This document shows, piece after piece, positions 38,719 to 47,406 of a stretch of DNA of 64,000 nt. The number at the start of each line of letters is the position of its first letter. Within the stretch, counting starts at the first letter, position 1. Source of the DNA: Tropicimonas sp. IMCC34011 (GTDB lineage Bacteria > Pseudomonadota > Alphaproteobacteria > Rhodobacterales > Rhodobacteraceae); NCBI RefSeq assembly GCF_003390865.1, contig NZ_QMEJ01000004.1, forward strand, positions 186,001 through 250,000. The letters run 5' to 3'. The notes beneath the pieces were generated by a model. It saw only the letters and a program-made list of their open reading frames with translations. It was not told the DNA's origin and did no database searches. A program made the position numbers and the translations under genes.

Positions 38719-39432
38719 ATGACGATGGGGCGCAGTATCGAGGGCCTCTGCGAGATGATCCGGTCCGCCGAGACGGTGGAGGATCTGCAAAAGGCAACGG
38801 AGGCAGTCAGCCGGCATTACGCGGTCGATCACTTCGTTTACCATTGGGTGAACAGCGCCGGCGAGCGGTTCGGCGCTGGCACCTATCCAGCGGAATGGGT
38901 CGACCACTATCTCGAGCAGGGATACCTTCGGGTCGATCCCGTGATCCTCGGCAGCATGCAACGCGCGGACCCCACGAACTGGCGGGATCTGGACTGGTCG
39001 AGCAAATCGGCCAAGCAGTTCCGCGCGGACGCGATCGAGCACGGCGTCGGCAATCAGGGTCTGAGCATTCCGGTCCGCGGCCCCTCCGGGCAGCTCGCCG
39101 TGCTCACGATCTCCCACAACTGCGATGACGTCGTCTGGAACGCCTTCTGTGAAGAGAATACGCACGATCTTCTGATCCTCGCCCATGAATTCAATCTCAA
39201 GGCGCTGGAGTTGGAGAAGATCGCGATCCCCGCGCCGCCCCTCTCGGCCGAAGAACGGGACGCCATCGTCTGTCTTGCGCGCGGCATGGACATGGCGCAG
39301 GCAGCCGAAGAGCTAGGCGTTTCCGAGCGCGCGATACGGGTCCGCGCGGAAGGCGCCCGGCATAAGCTCGGGGCGCTCAACACCACGCATACCGTCGCCC
39401 GCGCCAGAAGTTACGGCCTGATCGTGGTCTGA
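38719..39432 (+). CDS. LuxR-family quorum-sensing-type regulator
   Basis: A 237-residue regulator with an N-terminal autoinducer-binding domain and a C-terminal LuxR helix-turn-helix. The signal-binding positions seen in LuxR/TraR proteins are present: Trp60, Tyr64, Asp73, Pro74, a Trp at 88 or 93 and Gly near 114. The DNA-binding domain runs from PPLSAEERDAIVCLARG to TVARARSYGLI; the usual His in the recognition segment is replaced (SERAIRVRAEGARHKLGAL). The ATG at 38719 follows GGAG. No luxI-type synthase lies in the window, so it may be a solo receptor. Confidence 0.9.
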   Translation: MTMGRSIEGLCEMIRSAETVEDLQKATEAVSRHYAVDHFVYHWVNSAGERFGAGTYPAEWVDHYLEQGYLRVDPVILGSMQRADPTNWRDLDWSSKSAKQFRADAIEHGVGNQGLSIPVRGPSGQLAVLTISHNCDDVVWNAFCEENTHDLLILAHEFNLKALELEKIAIPAPPLSAEERDAIVCLARGMDMAQAAEELGVSERAIRVRAEGARHKLGALNTTHTVARARSYGLIVV

Positions 39433-39497
39433 ACCGGACGGGACCCCGCGCACGGCCGCGTCTGGCCACCTTGCGCGGGGCGGTCTAGGAACGCGGC

Positions 39498-41027
39498 ATG
39501 GATCCCTCCACGCTCACATTCTCCGACGACCAGACCCGCGCGCTCGCCGCCATCGGGGACGCCTTGCGTCATGCCGGCGTCGATCTGGAGGCCGGAACGA
39601 CACGCCCGCCCGGCAAGGGCGGCGCGCGCGTTCTGGCCATTACCGGCAAGGCCGGCAGCGGCAAGACGGTGCTCTTGGCGCATGTCGCGCAGGCCCTCGA
39701 GGCAGCCGGCGCCCAGATCGTCACCGGCGACTGGGAGGGCAAGAAGAAGAAGGAGAAGCGGACCTTCGCGATCCTTTCCCCCACGAACAAGGCGGCCAGC
39801 GTCCTGCGGCATCGCGGCGTCCCGGCCTGCACGATCCACCGCATTCTCTACACCCCCGTCTTCGCGCCCGAATACGAGGCCATCGCGGACTGGCTTGCCG
39901 GCGAAGGCGACCGCCCGGACACCGAAGCGCTGTCCGACGAGGCACTGGACCGGGCCGCGGCGTTCTATGCCCGCCACCCGTCGGTGCCCGGCGCACTGGC
40001 TGTCGCCGGCCTGCGCGGCTCGGACTTCATCACGGGCTGGAAGCGGCGGGACGATCCACTGGATATCGGACTGGTGGACGAAAGCTCCATGCTGGACGAG
40101 CGTCAGTTCGAGGATCTGAAGGAGATCTTTCCGACATTGATGCTGTTCGGAGATCCGGCCCAGCTCCCGCCCGTCAACGGCGGCGGCAAGATGGTCTTCG
40201 AGACGCTCCCCGAAACGCAGCGCTTCGATCTGACCCGCATCCACCGGCAGGCCGAGGACAACCCGATCCTCGATCTCGCCCATGCCCTCGCCGATCCCGA
40301 GCTCACCTTCGACGGCTTCGAGCGCATGATAGAGGAGAAGGCCCGGCAGGACGAGCGCGTCGTCGTCGCGGGCCGTGTCGATGCCGAACTCATGGCGCGC
40401 TCCCCGGTCCTCGTTTGGCGCAATGCCACGCGCATCAGGCTGATTCATGCCTTTCGCGGTGCGTTCGGGGCGCCGGAGGACGACCTTCTTCCCGGCGAGC
40501 CCCTGATCTGCGACGGGATCGAATTGCCCCTGAAGCAGCGCAACAGACGCCTCGATCTCGAAGCCCGCGGCCTCATCAAGGGCGCACAGGCGATCTATCG
40601 CGGCCCGGGCAAGAAGCCCGGTTTCGCGCGCCTTCACATCGTCGGTGCGGAGGATCCGCACATCTCCGTCGCCTCGATCATCAAGATCGAGCTGCCGGAG
40701 GAGGGGGAGCCCGTGATTCCCCATGCCGCGACCATGGGGGCAGCGTTCCTGCACGGGGCGGCGGTGACGATCCACAAGGCGCAGGGCTCGCAGTGGCGGG
40801 ACGTGCAGGTCTTCTCGCCGGACCTCTATGCCGCCGCACGGATGGGGCGGAGCGAGGCAGGGCAGCCGCTCTGGAAGCGCCTCGCCTATGTCGCGATCAC
40901 GCGGGCCGAGGAACGCCTGTTCTGGGTCACCCGGTATCGCCTCGCCCGGCCCTCCGGTCCGCTCACCGCCGACGATCTCGTGGCCGCGGAACCCGCCCCC
41001 CTGACGCTGACGTCGCCGGACGTTTGA
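39498..41027 (+). CDS. RecD-like superfamily 1 DNA helicase
   Basis: A 509-residue ATP-dependent helicase. Motif I GKAGSGKTV (near residue 50), motif II VDESSMLD (near 193), motif III LFGDPAQLPPV, motif IV/R RIHRQ, and the C-terminal UvrD_C_2 motifs AVTIHKAQGSQW and YVAITRAEERLFW. This is the stand-alone RecD/Dda-like type with 5'-3' polarity expected from family, acting in repair or replication restart. It lacks the N-terminal domain of true RecD and has no RecB or RecC partner here. Confidence 0.9.
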   Translation: MDPSTLTFSDDQTRALAAIGDALRHAGVDLEAGTTRPPGKGGARVLAITGKAGSGKTVLLAHVAQALEAAGAQIVTGDWEGKKKKEKRTFAILSPTNKAASVLRHRGVPACTIHRILYTPVFAPEYEAIADWLAGEGDRPDTEALSDEALDRAAAFYARHPSVPGALAVAGLRGSDFITGWKRRDDPLDIGLVDESSMLDERQFEDLKEIFPTLMLFGDPAQLPPVNGGGKMVFETLPETQRFDLTRIHRQAEDNPILDLAHALADPELTFDGFERMIEEKARQDERVVVAGRVDAELMARSPVLVWRNATRIRLIHAFRGAFGAPEDDLLPGEPLICDGIELPLKQRNRRLDLEARGLIKGAQAIYRGPGKKPGFARLHIVGAEDPHISVASIIKIELPEEGEPVIPHAATMGAAFLHGAAVTIHKAQGSQWRDVQVFSPDLYAAARMGRSEAGQPLWKRLAYVAITRAEERLFWVTRYRLARPSGPLTADDLVAAEPAPLTLTSPDV

Positions 41028-41077
41028 GACTGTACCGTAGCTGTCGCTGATCGGGAGACCCCGACCTGGGCAGGATG

Positions 41078-41242
41078 TCAGGCGGTTCGGCGTTTCAGCC
41101 GGGGCGCCTCCTCCTCACGTTCGCTCCGGCGCGCGATCAGGGCGGCGCGGGGCGCGCCATTCGCCCAGGGCATGCGAACGTCTTCCGCCGCTTTCGCGGC
41201 CTCGATTGCGGACGTCATCCAGCGTCTCGTCTTGTTTGCCAT
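41078..41242 (-). CDS. Small basic protein, conserved in Rhodobacterales
   Basis: A 54-residue basic protein beginning MANKTRRWMTSAIEAAKAAE, then MPWANGAPRAALIARR, with a Lys/Arg/Glu-rich tail. I recall near-identical short proteins in many Rhodobacteraceae genomes; none has a known role. A GGGAGAAG ribosome site stands at good distance from the ATG at 41242, supporting translation. The many basic residues and lack of a membrane segment would allow nucleic-acid binding, but this is a guess. Confidence 0.75.
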   Translation of the reverse strand: MANKTRRWMTSAIEAAKAAEDVRMPWANGAPRAALIARRSEREEEAPRLKRRTA

Positions 41243-41357
41243 ACCAGCTTCTCCCAACGGGCTCGCACCTGTGCTCGACTGCACGATAAGCGTTCGAATG
41301 GGGCGGGCATGGGGCGCATAGGCGCCGCTTTGCGGGAGTCTTGGAGACCGTCTCGCG

Positions 41358-42107
41358 TCAAAGCCGGATGCAGGAAATCATGCGCCCGTAATCGGCCTCG
41401 CCCAGATGGGTCGTCCGGCGGTAGGAAAAGAACCGGTCCGGATCGGCATAGGTGCAGTGCCGGGTCCATTCAGCCTCTCCCACGCCCGCCGCCCTCAGCC
41501 GCCAGAGCCCATAACCCGGCAGGTCGAACATCGCGCGATCCCCCTCGCCGCCGGCGAAGAAGCGGGCGGCCTCTGGCTCCTCGTCCACAAAACTCTCGAC
41601 GAAGTCCGGACCGACCTCGTAGGCAGCCTGGCTGATCGAGGGGCCGATCACCGCGCAGATCCTTCCCCGCTCGGCGCCAAGGCCCTCCATCTCCTCGACC
41701 ACCCGCTCGAGGATACCGTCCTTCGCGCCGCGCCACCCGGCATGGGCCGCGCCGATCACGCCGGCCTCCTCGTCCGCGAAGAGGACGGGCTGGCAGTCGG
41801 CCGTCAGCACGCTCAGCACCACGCCCGGCTCGTTCGTCACGAGACCGTCGGCGCGGGGGCGTTCCCCGGGAATCGCCCGGACGACTTCGGCGGAATGTAC
41901 CTGCGTCATTCCCGCAAGACGATCCGGCGGCACGTCCATCGCACCCGCAACGCGGGCCAGATTGATCTCGACCGCTTCCCGCTGGTCGCTGGAGCCCGGA
42001 CCGCAATTCAGCCCCTCGAAGATGCCGGAGGACGCGCCGCCGCGGCGGGTGAAGAACCCGTGCCGCAGGGGCGAGAGCGCATCGGAGGTCAGTATTTCGA
42101 GCGTCAT
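41358..42107 (-). CDS. pgeF: Peptidoglycan editing factor / multicopper polyphenol oxidase-like (PgeF)
   Basis: A 249-residue protein of the YfiH/PgeF (DUF152) family. Metal-binding residues lie in TQVHSAEVV, LTADCQPVLF and AAHAGWRGA, with the His-Cys-His set intact. In E. coli PgeF stops mis-incorporation of serine into peptidoglycan; related proteins act as purine-nucleoside phosphorylases or laccases in vitro. It starts at 42107, overlapping the stop of the methyltransferase gene (ATGA), in an lgt-methyltransferase-pgeF operon. Confidence 0.93.
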   Translation of the reverse strand: MTLEILTSDALSPLRHGFFTRRGGASSGIFEGLNCGPGSSDQREAVEINLARVAGAMDVPPDRLAGMTQVHSAEVVRAIPGERPRADGLVTNEPGVVLSVLTADCQPVLFADEEAGVIGAAHAGWRGAKDGILERVVEEMEGLGAERGRICAVIGPSISQAAYEVGPDFVESFVDEEPEAARFFAGGEGDRAMFDLPGYGLWRLRAAGVGEAEWTRHCTYADPDRFFSYRRTTHLGEADYGRMISCIRL

Positions 42108-43174
42108 GGGGCAAATCCCGCAGGCAGGGGCGCGTCCGGCCGGTCGAACGCAAGGACCTTGAAGAGCGAACCCATCTGAGACGGATCGGTCAAGCGTTCC
42201 AACGCGCTGCGGACCTCATCGATCCCGCCGGGCCGCTCCGAGACCGCGCGCGCCAGGGCCTGCGCCCGCGGCACGATCCCGAGCGATCCGAGCCACAATC
42301 CCTGCTCGAGCGGGCCGCTGACGCGGAGCCCGGCCCATTCGCCGGCCCGCGCGAGCGCCGCGAAGTCGACATGCGCGGTGAGGTCCGCCTGCCCCGGAGC
42401 GGCGAGGGGATCTGCATAGGCGTGGTTCTGGACAGCCTGAAACGTGTCGCCGCGGCCGCCCTCGGCGCCATAGTCGATCATGAGCGCAAGACCGCCGTGA
42501 TCCTTGATCCTTGCGGCAATCGTGCCGGCCACGGTCGGAAGCGACGGGCAGATCTCCACCACGTCTCCCCCTTCGGACGTCCGCGGCGCGCCGCCGGGCG
42601 GTGCGGCATCGGCGAGCCCCATCGCAAGACCGCCCTCCGGCCCGAGCCCGATCACCCGCTCCCGCCAGGTCTCGCCATCTCTCTGGAACTGGCGAATCGG
42701 TAGCGCGTCGAAGAACTCGTTCGCGATAAGGAAGAGCGGTGCCTCCGGGAGTTGCTCGACGCTGTCCAGCCAGCGCGGGAACCGGTTCGCAAGCGTCTCG
42801 GCCTGAACCTTTCGCAAGCTGGGGCTCGCCTCGACCAGTACGATTTCGGCGGCCGCCACGAATCCCGGCACCCGCTCCGCGGCCCGCAGGGCGTCGGCCA
42901 TCAACGTGCCCCTCCCCGGTCCGAGCTCCGCGAGGACGAACCGCTCCGGCTGACCCCGGTCCATCCATCCTTGCGCGAGGGCGAGGCCCACCAGCTCGCC
43001 GAACATCTGGCTGACCTCGGGCGCGGTGATGAAATCACCCGACGCGCCGAAAACGCGGCCCCCGGTATAGTAGCCATGTTCGGGATGAAGCAGGCATTCC
43101 GTCATGTAGTCGGCAAGCGTGAGGGGCCCCGCGGCCCGGATCCGCTCTTCGAGAAGTCGCGCCAGTTCGGTCAT
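42104..43174 (-). CDS. SAM-dependent methyltransferase, NDUFAF7 (MidA) type
   Basis: A 356-residue class I methyltransferase. It opens with RIRAAGPLTLADYMTECLLHPEHGYY, and FGASGDFITAPEVSQMFGELVG and the SAM motif LAELGPGRGTLMAD are diagnostic of the family. Mitochondrial NDUFAF7 methylates an arginine of complex I subunit NDUFS2; the bacterial target may be NuoD but is unproven. Its ATG overlaps the lgt stop. The N-terminal extension of the open frame over lgt is spurious. Confidence 0.9.
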   Translation of the reverse strand: MTELARLLEERIRAAGPLTLADYMTECLLHPEHGYYTGGRVFGASGDFITAPEVSQMFGELVGLALAQGWMDRGQPERFVLAELGPGRGTLMADALRAAERVPGFVAAAEIVLVEASPSLRKVQAETLANRFPRWLDSVEQLPEAPLFLIANEFFDALPIRQFQRDGETWRERVIGLGPEGGLAMGLADAAPPGGAPRTSEGGDVVEICPSLPTVAGTIAARIKDHGGLALMIDYGAEGGRGDTFQAVQNHAYADPLAAPGQADLTAHVDFAALARAGEWAGLRVSGPLEQGLWLGSLGIVPRAQALARAVSERPGGIDEVRSALERLTDPSQMGSLFKVLAFDRPDAPLPAGFAP

Positions 43175-44097
43175 GCCGGGACGGTGCGCCCCCTCCGCGC
43201 CCAGACGATGAGGGCGATCCCGAGCGCCAGCATGGGAAGCGACAGGAGTTGCCCCATGGTCAGGCCGATGGCCCCTTCGCCGATCACGAAGCCGATGGGA
43301 TTGCCGGGCGAGACGAACTGCGCGTCCGGCTGGCGCACGTACTCCACCACGATCCGCGCCAGCGCATAGCCCGTCAGGAACGTGCCCACGAGGATTCCGG
43401 GGCGCTTGAGCGCGCGCGTTCCGAAGGCGAGCAGCAGCAGCACCGCCCCCAGTGCCAATCCTTCGAGTCCGGCCTGGTAAAGCTGGCTGGGATGCCGCGC
43501 GAGCTCCTGACCGGTATAGAACCACTCCCCCGCGACCGGGCAGTTCTGCACGGAGGGGACCTGGCACATCGTCGGGAACTTCATCGCCCAAGGCACGTCC
43601 GTCGGGCGGCCGTAGAGCTCCGCGTTGATGAAGTTGGCCAGCCGTCCGAAGAACAGGCCGGGCCACGTCGCGACCGCGAGCATGTCCGCGGTCTGCAAGA
43701 TCGGGATTCCATTGCGACGGCAGAAGATCGTGAAGGCAAGGACAACGCCCAGCATCCCCCCGTGGAAGGACATGCCGCCCTCCCACAAAACGAGGATCTG
43801 CGCCGGGTTCTGCAGGTAAAAGCCGAGGTTGTAGAACAGCACGTAGCCGAGGCGCCCGCCGAGCACGATGCCGAGGATCAGCCAGGTGAGCAGATCGTCC
43901 GCCTGCCCGGGGCGCATCGGCGGCACGTCTCGCGGCCAGAGCCGCTCCCGGCGCAGAAGCAGGATGCCGATCCTCCAGCCGGCGAGGATGCCGGCGATGT
44001 AGGCAAGGGCATACCAGCGCAGGGCAAGGTCCAGCCCGAAGAGGCTGACCGAGACGAGTTCCGGATCAATGGCCGGAAAGGGGATCATGGCACGCAT
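43171..44097 (-). CDS. lgt: Prolipoprotein diacylglyceryl transferase
   Basis: Transfers diacylglycerol from phosphatidylglycerol to the lipobox cysteine of prolipoproteins, the first step of lipoprotein maturation in the inner membrane. About 308 residues with seven helices. The Lgt signature GRLANFINAELYGR and HGGMLGV are intact, as is YNLGFYLQNP. Start at 44097 (MRAMIPF) or the Met three codons later; neither has a strong ribosome site. First gene of the lgt-methyltransferase-pgeF operon and divergent from ubiK. Lipoproteins encoded in this window would be substrates. Confidence 0.95.
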   Translation of the reverse strand: MRAMIPFPAIDPELVSVSLFGLDLALRWYALAYIAGILAGWRIGILLLRRERLWPRDVPPMRPGQADDLLTWLILGIVLGGRLGYVLFYNLGFYLQNPAQILVLWEGGMSFHGGMLGVVLAFTIFCRRNGIPILQTADMLAVATWPGLFFGRLANFINAELYGRPTDVPWAMKFPTMCQVPSVQNCPVAGEWFYTGQELARHPSQLYQAGLEGLALGAVLLLLAFGTRALKRPGILVGTFLTGYALARIVVEYVRQPDAQFVSPGNPIGFVIGEGAIGLTMGQLLSLPMLALGIALIVWARRGRTVPA

Positions 44098-44134
44098 GCC
44101 GGCTCTGAACCGTGGAGGCGGGCATAAGTCAACC

Positions 44135-44164
44135 TTGTGGGCGCGCCTCCGAGCCCCATATAAC
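44135..44164 (+). promoter_or_regulatory. Candidate ubiK promoter
   Basis: TTGTGG (44135-44140) and TATAAC (44159-44164), 18 bases apart, lie 30 bases before the ubiK start, in the lgt-ubiK divergent gap. Confidence 0.45.
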
Positions 44165-44193
44165 GCCCTTGTTCCAACGCCGAGGGGATCCCG

Positions 44194-44448
44194 ATGCAGA
44201 CGCGCTCCAAGTTCTTCGACGACATGTCCCAGCTGATGACCAATGCGATGGGCGTGGCTCAGGGCGCGCGGGAGGAGGCCGAGACCGCCTTCAGCGGCAT
44301 GATCGACCGGTTCCTTGCCGAGCGGGACCTCGTCACCCGCGAGGAATTCGATGCCGTGCGCGCAATGGCGCAGAAGGCCCGCGAAGAGAACGAGGCCCTC
44401 AAGGCCCGGATCGAGGCGCTTGAGGCGAAGCACGCTTCGGACGCCTGA
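44194..44448 (+). CDS. ubiK: Ubiquinone biosynthesis accessory factor UbiK
   Basis: An 84-residue coiled-coil protein of the BMFP/DUF526 family. The first helix is amphipathic (KFFDDMSQLMTNAMGVAQG); the second half (FDAVRAMAQKAREENEALKARIEALEAK) is a coiled coil that makes the trimer. UbiK helps the soluble Ubi complex handle its lipid intermediates for aerobic ubiquinone synthesis. Confidence 0.9.
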   Translation: MQTRSKFFDDMSQLMTNAMGVAQGAREEAETAFSGMIDRFLAERDLVTREEFDAVRAMAQKAREENEALKARIEALEAKHASDA

Positions 44449-44759
44449 TTCCGAAGCCGATCCGCGCGAGCGACACGCCACCGAGCAGGACGTGCAGCGC
44501 CGGTGACGCGCGTCCGCGGAGCACCGCCACTGGACGCAGGCCCGCGCGCCGCAGTCATCATGCCCCTGCGGCAGACGCACTTATCCCCAGAAACCTGCCG
44601 CCCGGGGGCTTTTGTCCCCCGAATGTCTCTTTACAGCCTACCCTCCTTGCCCCCACCATATCTGGTAAGGGCAGCCGGCTTCGCCCGCTGATCCTTGAGC
44701 AGGCACCTAGCCCTAGACGCCAGTGACGGTGCCGGGGCTACAATCAACGAGGCCGGGCA
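44449..44759. other. Intergenic region between ubiK and the YbjN gene
   Basis: About 310 bases with no credible gene. It contains a hairpin, CGGGGG (44603-44608) and CCCCCG (44616-44621), with a T-rich loop, which may end ubiK transcription. A promoter for the next gene is expected in 44640-44750, but no clear boxes stand out. Confidence 0.5.
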
Positions 44760-45260
44760 ATGTCGCTTTCCGAAGCATATATGACGGACGACCTTCACCC
44801 CATCGACATCGTGGAATCCCTCGCGGAGCACCACGCGTGGGACTTCGACCGCATCGGCGACGATCAGATCGCCATGGCCGTCGAAGGCCGCTGGAAGACC
44901 TATTCCATCACGCTGGCATGGTCCCACTACGACGAGACCCTTCGCCTCATCTGCACCTTCGAGATGGAGCCGCCCGCAGCGCGCCTCCCGAAGCTCTACG
45001 AGGCGCTGAATCGCGTGAACGATGCCTGTTGGGCAGGCGGTTTCACCTACTGGGCCGAGCAGAGCCTGATGACCTACCGCTACGGGCTCGTGCTCGCAGG
45101 GGGCCAGATGGCGGGGCCGGAGCAGATCGACACCCTGATCGAGGCCGCCGTCACCGCATCAGAGCGCTTCTACCCCGCCTTCCAGCTCGTCACCTGGGGC
45201 GAGCGGGAGCCGGTGGACGCGATGCAGGTCGCCATTGCAGAGGCTTACGGCCGCGCCTAA
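44760..45260 (+). CDS. YbjN domain-containing protein
   Basis: A 166-residue soluble protein with the YbjN/type III secretion chaperone-like fold. The pattern WDFDRIGDDQIAMAVEGRWKTYSITLAW and the middle ALNRVNDACWAGGFTYWAEQ are typical of the alphaproteobacterial group, usually found next to proC, as here. Function is not established; the E. coli homologue affects stress and motility phenotypes. Confidence 0.85.
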   Translation: MSLSEAYMTDDLHPIDIVESLAEHHAWDFDRIGDDQIAMAVEGRWKTYSITLAWSHYDETLRLICTFEMEPPAARLPKLYEALNRVNDACWAGGFTYWAEQSLMTYRYGLVLAGGQMAGPEQIDTLIEAAVTASERFYPAFQLVTWGEREPVDAMQVAIAEAYGRA

Positions 45261-45296
45261 CCTCCGCCCGCGCTACAAACGCGGGAGAGGACCGAC

Positions 45297-46097
45297 ATGG
45301 ACATGACCGATATCACGGCCCGGGGTCTCGTGATCCTGGGCTGCGGAAAGATGGGCTCGGCAATGCTGGAAGGCTGGATCGCCGACGGTCTTGCACCCGA
45401 GTCCGTCACCGTTCTGGATCCGACGCCCTCCGACTTTCTGAAATCGACCGGATGCCGCCTCAACGCGGCCCTGCCCGAGCGCCCCGCCCTCGTCCTTCTC
45501 GCGGTGAAGCCGCAGATGATGCAGGACGCGCTGGCCCAGGTCACGCATTACGGCGGCGGCGATGTCCCTGTCCTGACCGTCGCGGCCGGACTGCCGATCC
45601 GCTACTACGAACGCGCGTTCGGGGCCGGCACGCCTGTCATCCGCGCCATGCCCAACACGCCCTCGGCCGTGAAGCGCGGCATCACCGCGATCGTCGGAAA
45701 CGAGGGCGGCTCCGCCTATCTCGATCTCGCCGAGGAGCTGCTGTCTGCCGTGGGACAGGTCGTGCGGCTCGAGAGCGAGACACAGATGCGAACGGTCACC
45801 GGCATTTCCGGCTCCGGTCCGGCCTACGTCTTCCACATGGTCGAGGCGCTGACCGAGGCCGGCATTCGCGAGGGACTGAGCGAAGAGATCGCGGGCCAGC
45901 TCGCCCGCGCCACGATCTCGGGGGCCGGTGCGCTTCTCGACAGCTCGGACGAGAGCGCGGCCCAGCTCCGCACCAACGTCACCTCCCCGAAGGGCGTTAC
46001 CGAGGCCGCCCTTCGAACGCTGATGGAGGAGCTGCCGGACCTGATGCACCGCACGGTCAAGGCCGCGATCAAGCGGGACGAGGAGCTGTCGAAGTGA
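45297..46097 (+). CDS. proC: Pyrroline-5-carboxylate reductase
   Basis: Last step of proline synthesis: reduces pyrroline-5-carboxylate with NAD(P)H. It has 266 residues with GCGKMGSAM cofactor loop near residue 15, AVKPQ, RAMPNTPSAVKRG, and the C-terminal substrate block TGISGSGPAYVF and RTNVTSPKGVTEAAL. The GAGAGG element suits the ATG at 45297. Its stop overlaps the next gene's GTG (GTGA). Confidence 0.95.
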   Translation: MDMTDITARGLVILGCGKMGSAMLEGWIADGLAPESVTVLDPTPSDFLKSTGCRLNAALPERPALVLLAVKPQMMQDALAQVTHYGGGDVPVLTVAAGLPIRYYERAFGAGTPVIRAMPNTPSAVKRGITAIVGNEGGSAYLDLAEELLSAVGQVVRLESETQMRTVTGISGSGPAYVFHMVEALTEAGIREGLSEEIAGQLARATISGAGALLDSSDESAAQLRTNVTSPKGVTEAALRTLMEELPDLMHRTVKAAIKRDEELSK

Positions 46098-46435
46098 CGG
46101 AAGAGGCGACGTTCGACGACTTCATGAAGCTCGACATCCGCGTTGGCCGCATCGTCGCCGCCGAGCCGTTCCCCGAGGCGCGGAAACCGGCGATCAAGCT
46201 GCGCGTCGATTTCGGGCCGGAGATCGGGGAAAAGAAGAGCTCCGCCCAGATCACGGCCCACTACGCCCCGGAGACCCTGCCCGGACGGCGGGTCCTCGGC
46301 GTGGTGAACTTCCCGCCCCGGCAGATCGGCAAGTTCATGTCCGAGGCGCTGGTTCTCGGGGTGCCGGATTCGGAGGGCGAGGTCGTCCTGATCGAGCCCG
46401 AGCGGGATGTGCCCGTCGGCGGACGGCTCTTTTGA
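46094..46435 (+). CDS. tRNA-binding domain protein, CsaA-like
   Basis: A 113-residue OB-fold protein of the EMAP/CsaA family. FMKLDIRVGRIVAAEPFPEARKPAIKL and GPEIGEKKSSAQIT are diagnostic, ending with VLGVPDSEGEVVLIEPE. CsaA of Bacillus has chaperone and tRNA-binding activity. Start GTG overlaps the proC stop; its own stop overlaps the next gene's TTG, so three genes are translationally chained. Confidence 0.9.
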   Translation: MTEEATFDDFMKLDIRVGRIVAAEPFPEARKPAIKLRVDFGPEIGEKKSSAQITAHYAPETLPGRRVLGVVNFPPRQIGKFMSEALVLGVPDSEGEVVLIEPERDVPVGGRLF

Positions 46436-47391
46436 CGGCCCGCATCCTCATCACCCGGCGCCTGCCGGACCGTGTTCTGGAGATGGCCCGCACGCTGGGG
46501 GAGGTCGTCGTCGACGAGGAGCGCGCGGCCTACGGCCCCGGTGACGCCGGAGCCGCGCTCGGGGAGTACGACGCGATCGTGCCGACGCTGGGGGATGCCT
46601 TTACCGAGGCCGCGTTCGCAGGCGGGCCGCATCGCACGAAGATCCTCGCGAATTTCGGCGCAGGCTTCGGCCATATCGACGTAGAAGCCGCGTCGCGGGC
46701 CGGCATCGTGGTCAGCAACACGCCCGGCGCCGTCACCGAGGCGACCGCCGATATCGCCCTGACGCTGATGCTGATGAGCTGCCGCCGGGCGTCGGAGGGC
46801 GAAGCACTTCTTCGCTCGGGCAAGTGGACGGGCTGGACGCCGACCCAGCTTCTCGGCCTCCACATGTCCGGCAAGACTTTGGGCGTGATCGGCATGGGGC
46901 GCATCGGCCGGGCCGTCGCTGCCCGCGCGCATCACGGCTTCGGAATGGACGTCGTCTTCTGGAACCGATCGCCGGACCGGGACGCCGGCGTGCCCGCCCG
47001 GCAGCTTGGCCGGATCGAGGAGGTCATGTCTGAGGCGGACGTCGTCGTGATCGCCCTCGCCGCGGGACCGGGCATGGCCGGCATCATAGGCGCGGACCAG
47101 ATCGCCGCGATGCGCCCCCACGCCCACCTCGTCAACATCGCCCGCGGCGAGCTGGTGGATGAGGGGGCGCTCATCGCCGCCCTCGAAGGCGGCCGGATCG
47201 CGGGCGCGGGCCTCGACGTCTACGAGACCGAGCCCGACGTGCCGGCGGCCTTGCGCCGCCTGCCGAACGTGTCCCTCCTGCCCCATCTCGGCACAGCCGC
47301 CCTCGAGGTGCGCGAGGCGATGGGGATGATGGCACTCGACAATGTCCGCGCCGCCCTCGAGGGCCGTGAGCCGCCGAACCGCGTCGCCTGA
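46432..47391 (+). CDS. D-isomer-specific 2-hydroxyacid dehydrogenase (glyoxylate reductase type)
   Basis: A 319-residue NAD(P)-dependent dehydrogenase. Cofactor loop GMGRIGRAVAARA, catalytic Arg in NIARGELVDEGAL, Glu in YETEPDVP and His in LPHLGTA are all present; NFGAGFGHIDVEAA is typical of glyoxylate/hydroxypyruvate reductases. It starts with TTG in a TTGA overlap with the preceding gene. It is a different subgroup from the GhrA-like enzyme at 10472-11407. Confidence 0.88.
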   Translation: MTARILITRRLPDRVLEMARTLGEVVVDEERAAYGPGDAGAALGEYDAIVPTLGDAFTEAAFAGGPHRTKILANFGAGFGHIDVEAASRAGIVVSNTPGAVTEATADIALTLMLMSCRRASEGEALLRSGKWTGWTPTQLLGLHMSGKTLGVIGMGRIGRAVAARAHHGFGMDVVFWNRSPDRDAGVPARQLGRIEEVMSEADVVVIALAAGPGMAGIIGADQIAAMRPHAHLVNIARGELVDEGALIAALEGGRIAGAGLDVYETEPDVPAALRRLPNVSLLPHLGTAALEVREAMGMMALDNVRAALEGREPPNRVA

Positions 47392-47406
47392 TCCGGGGTC
47401 CGGCGA

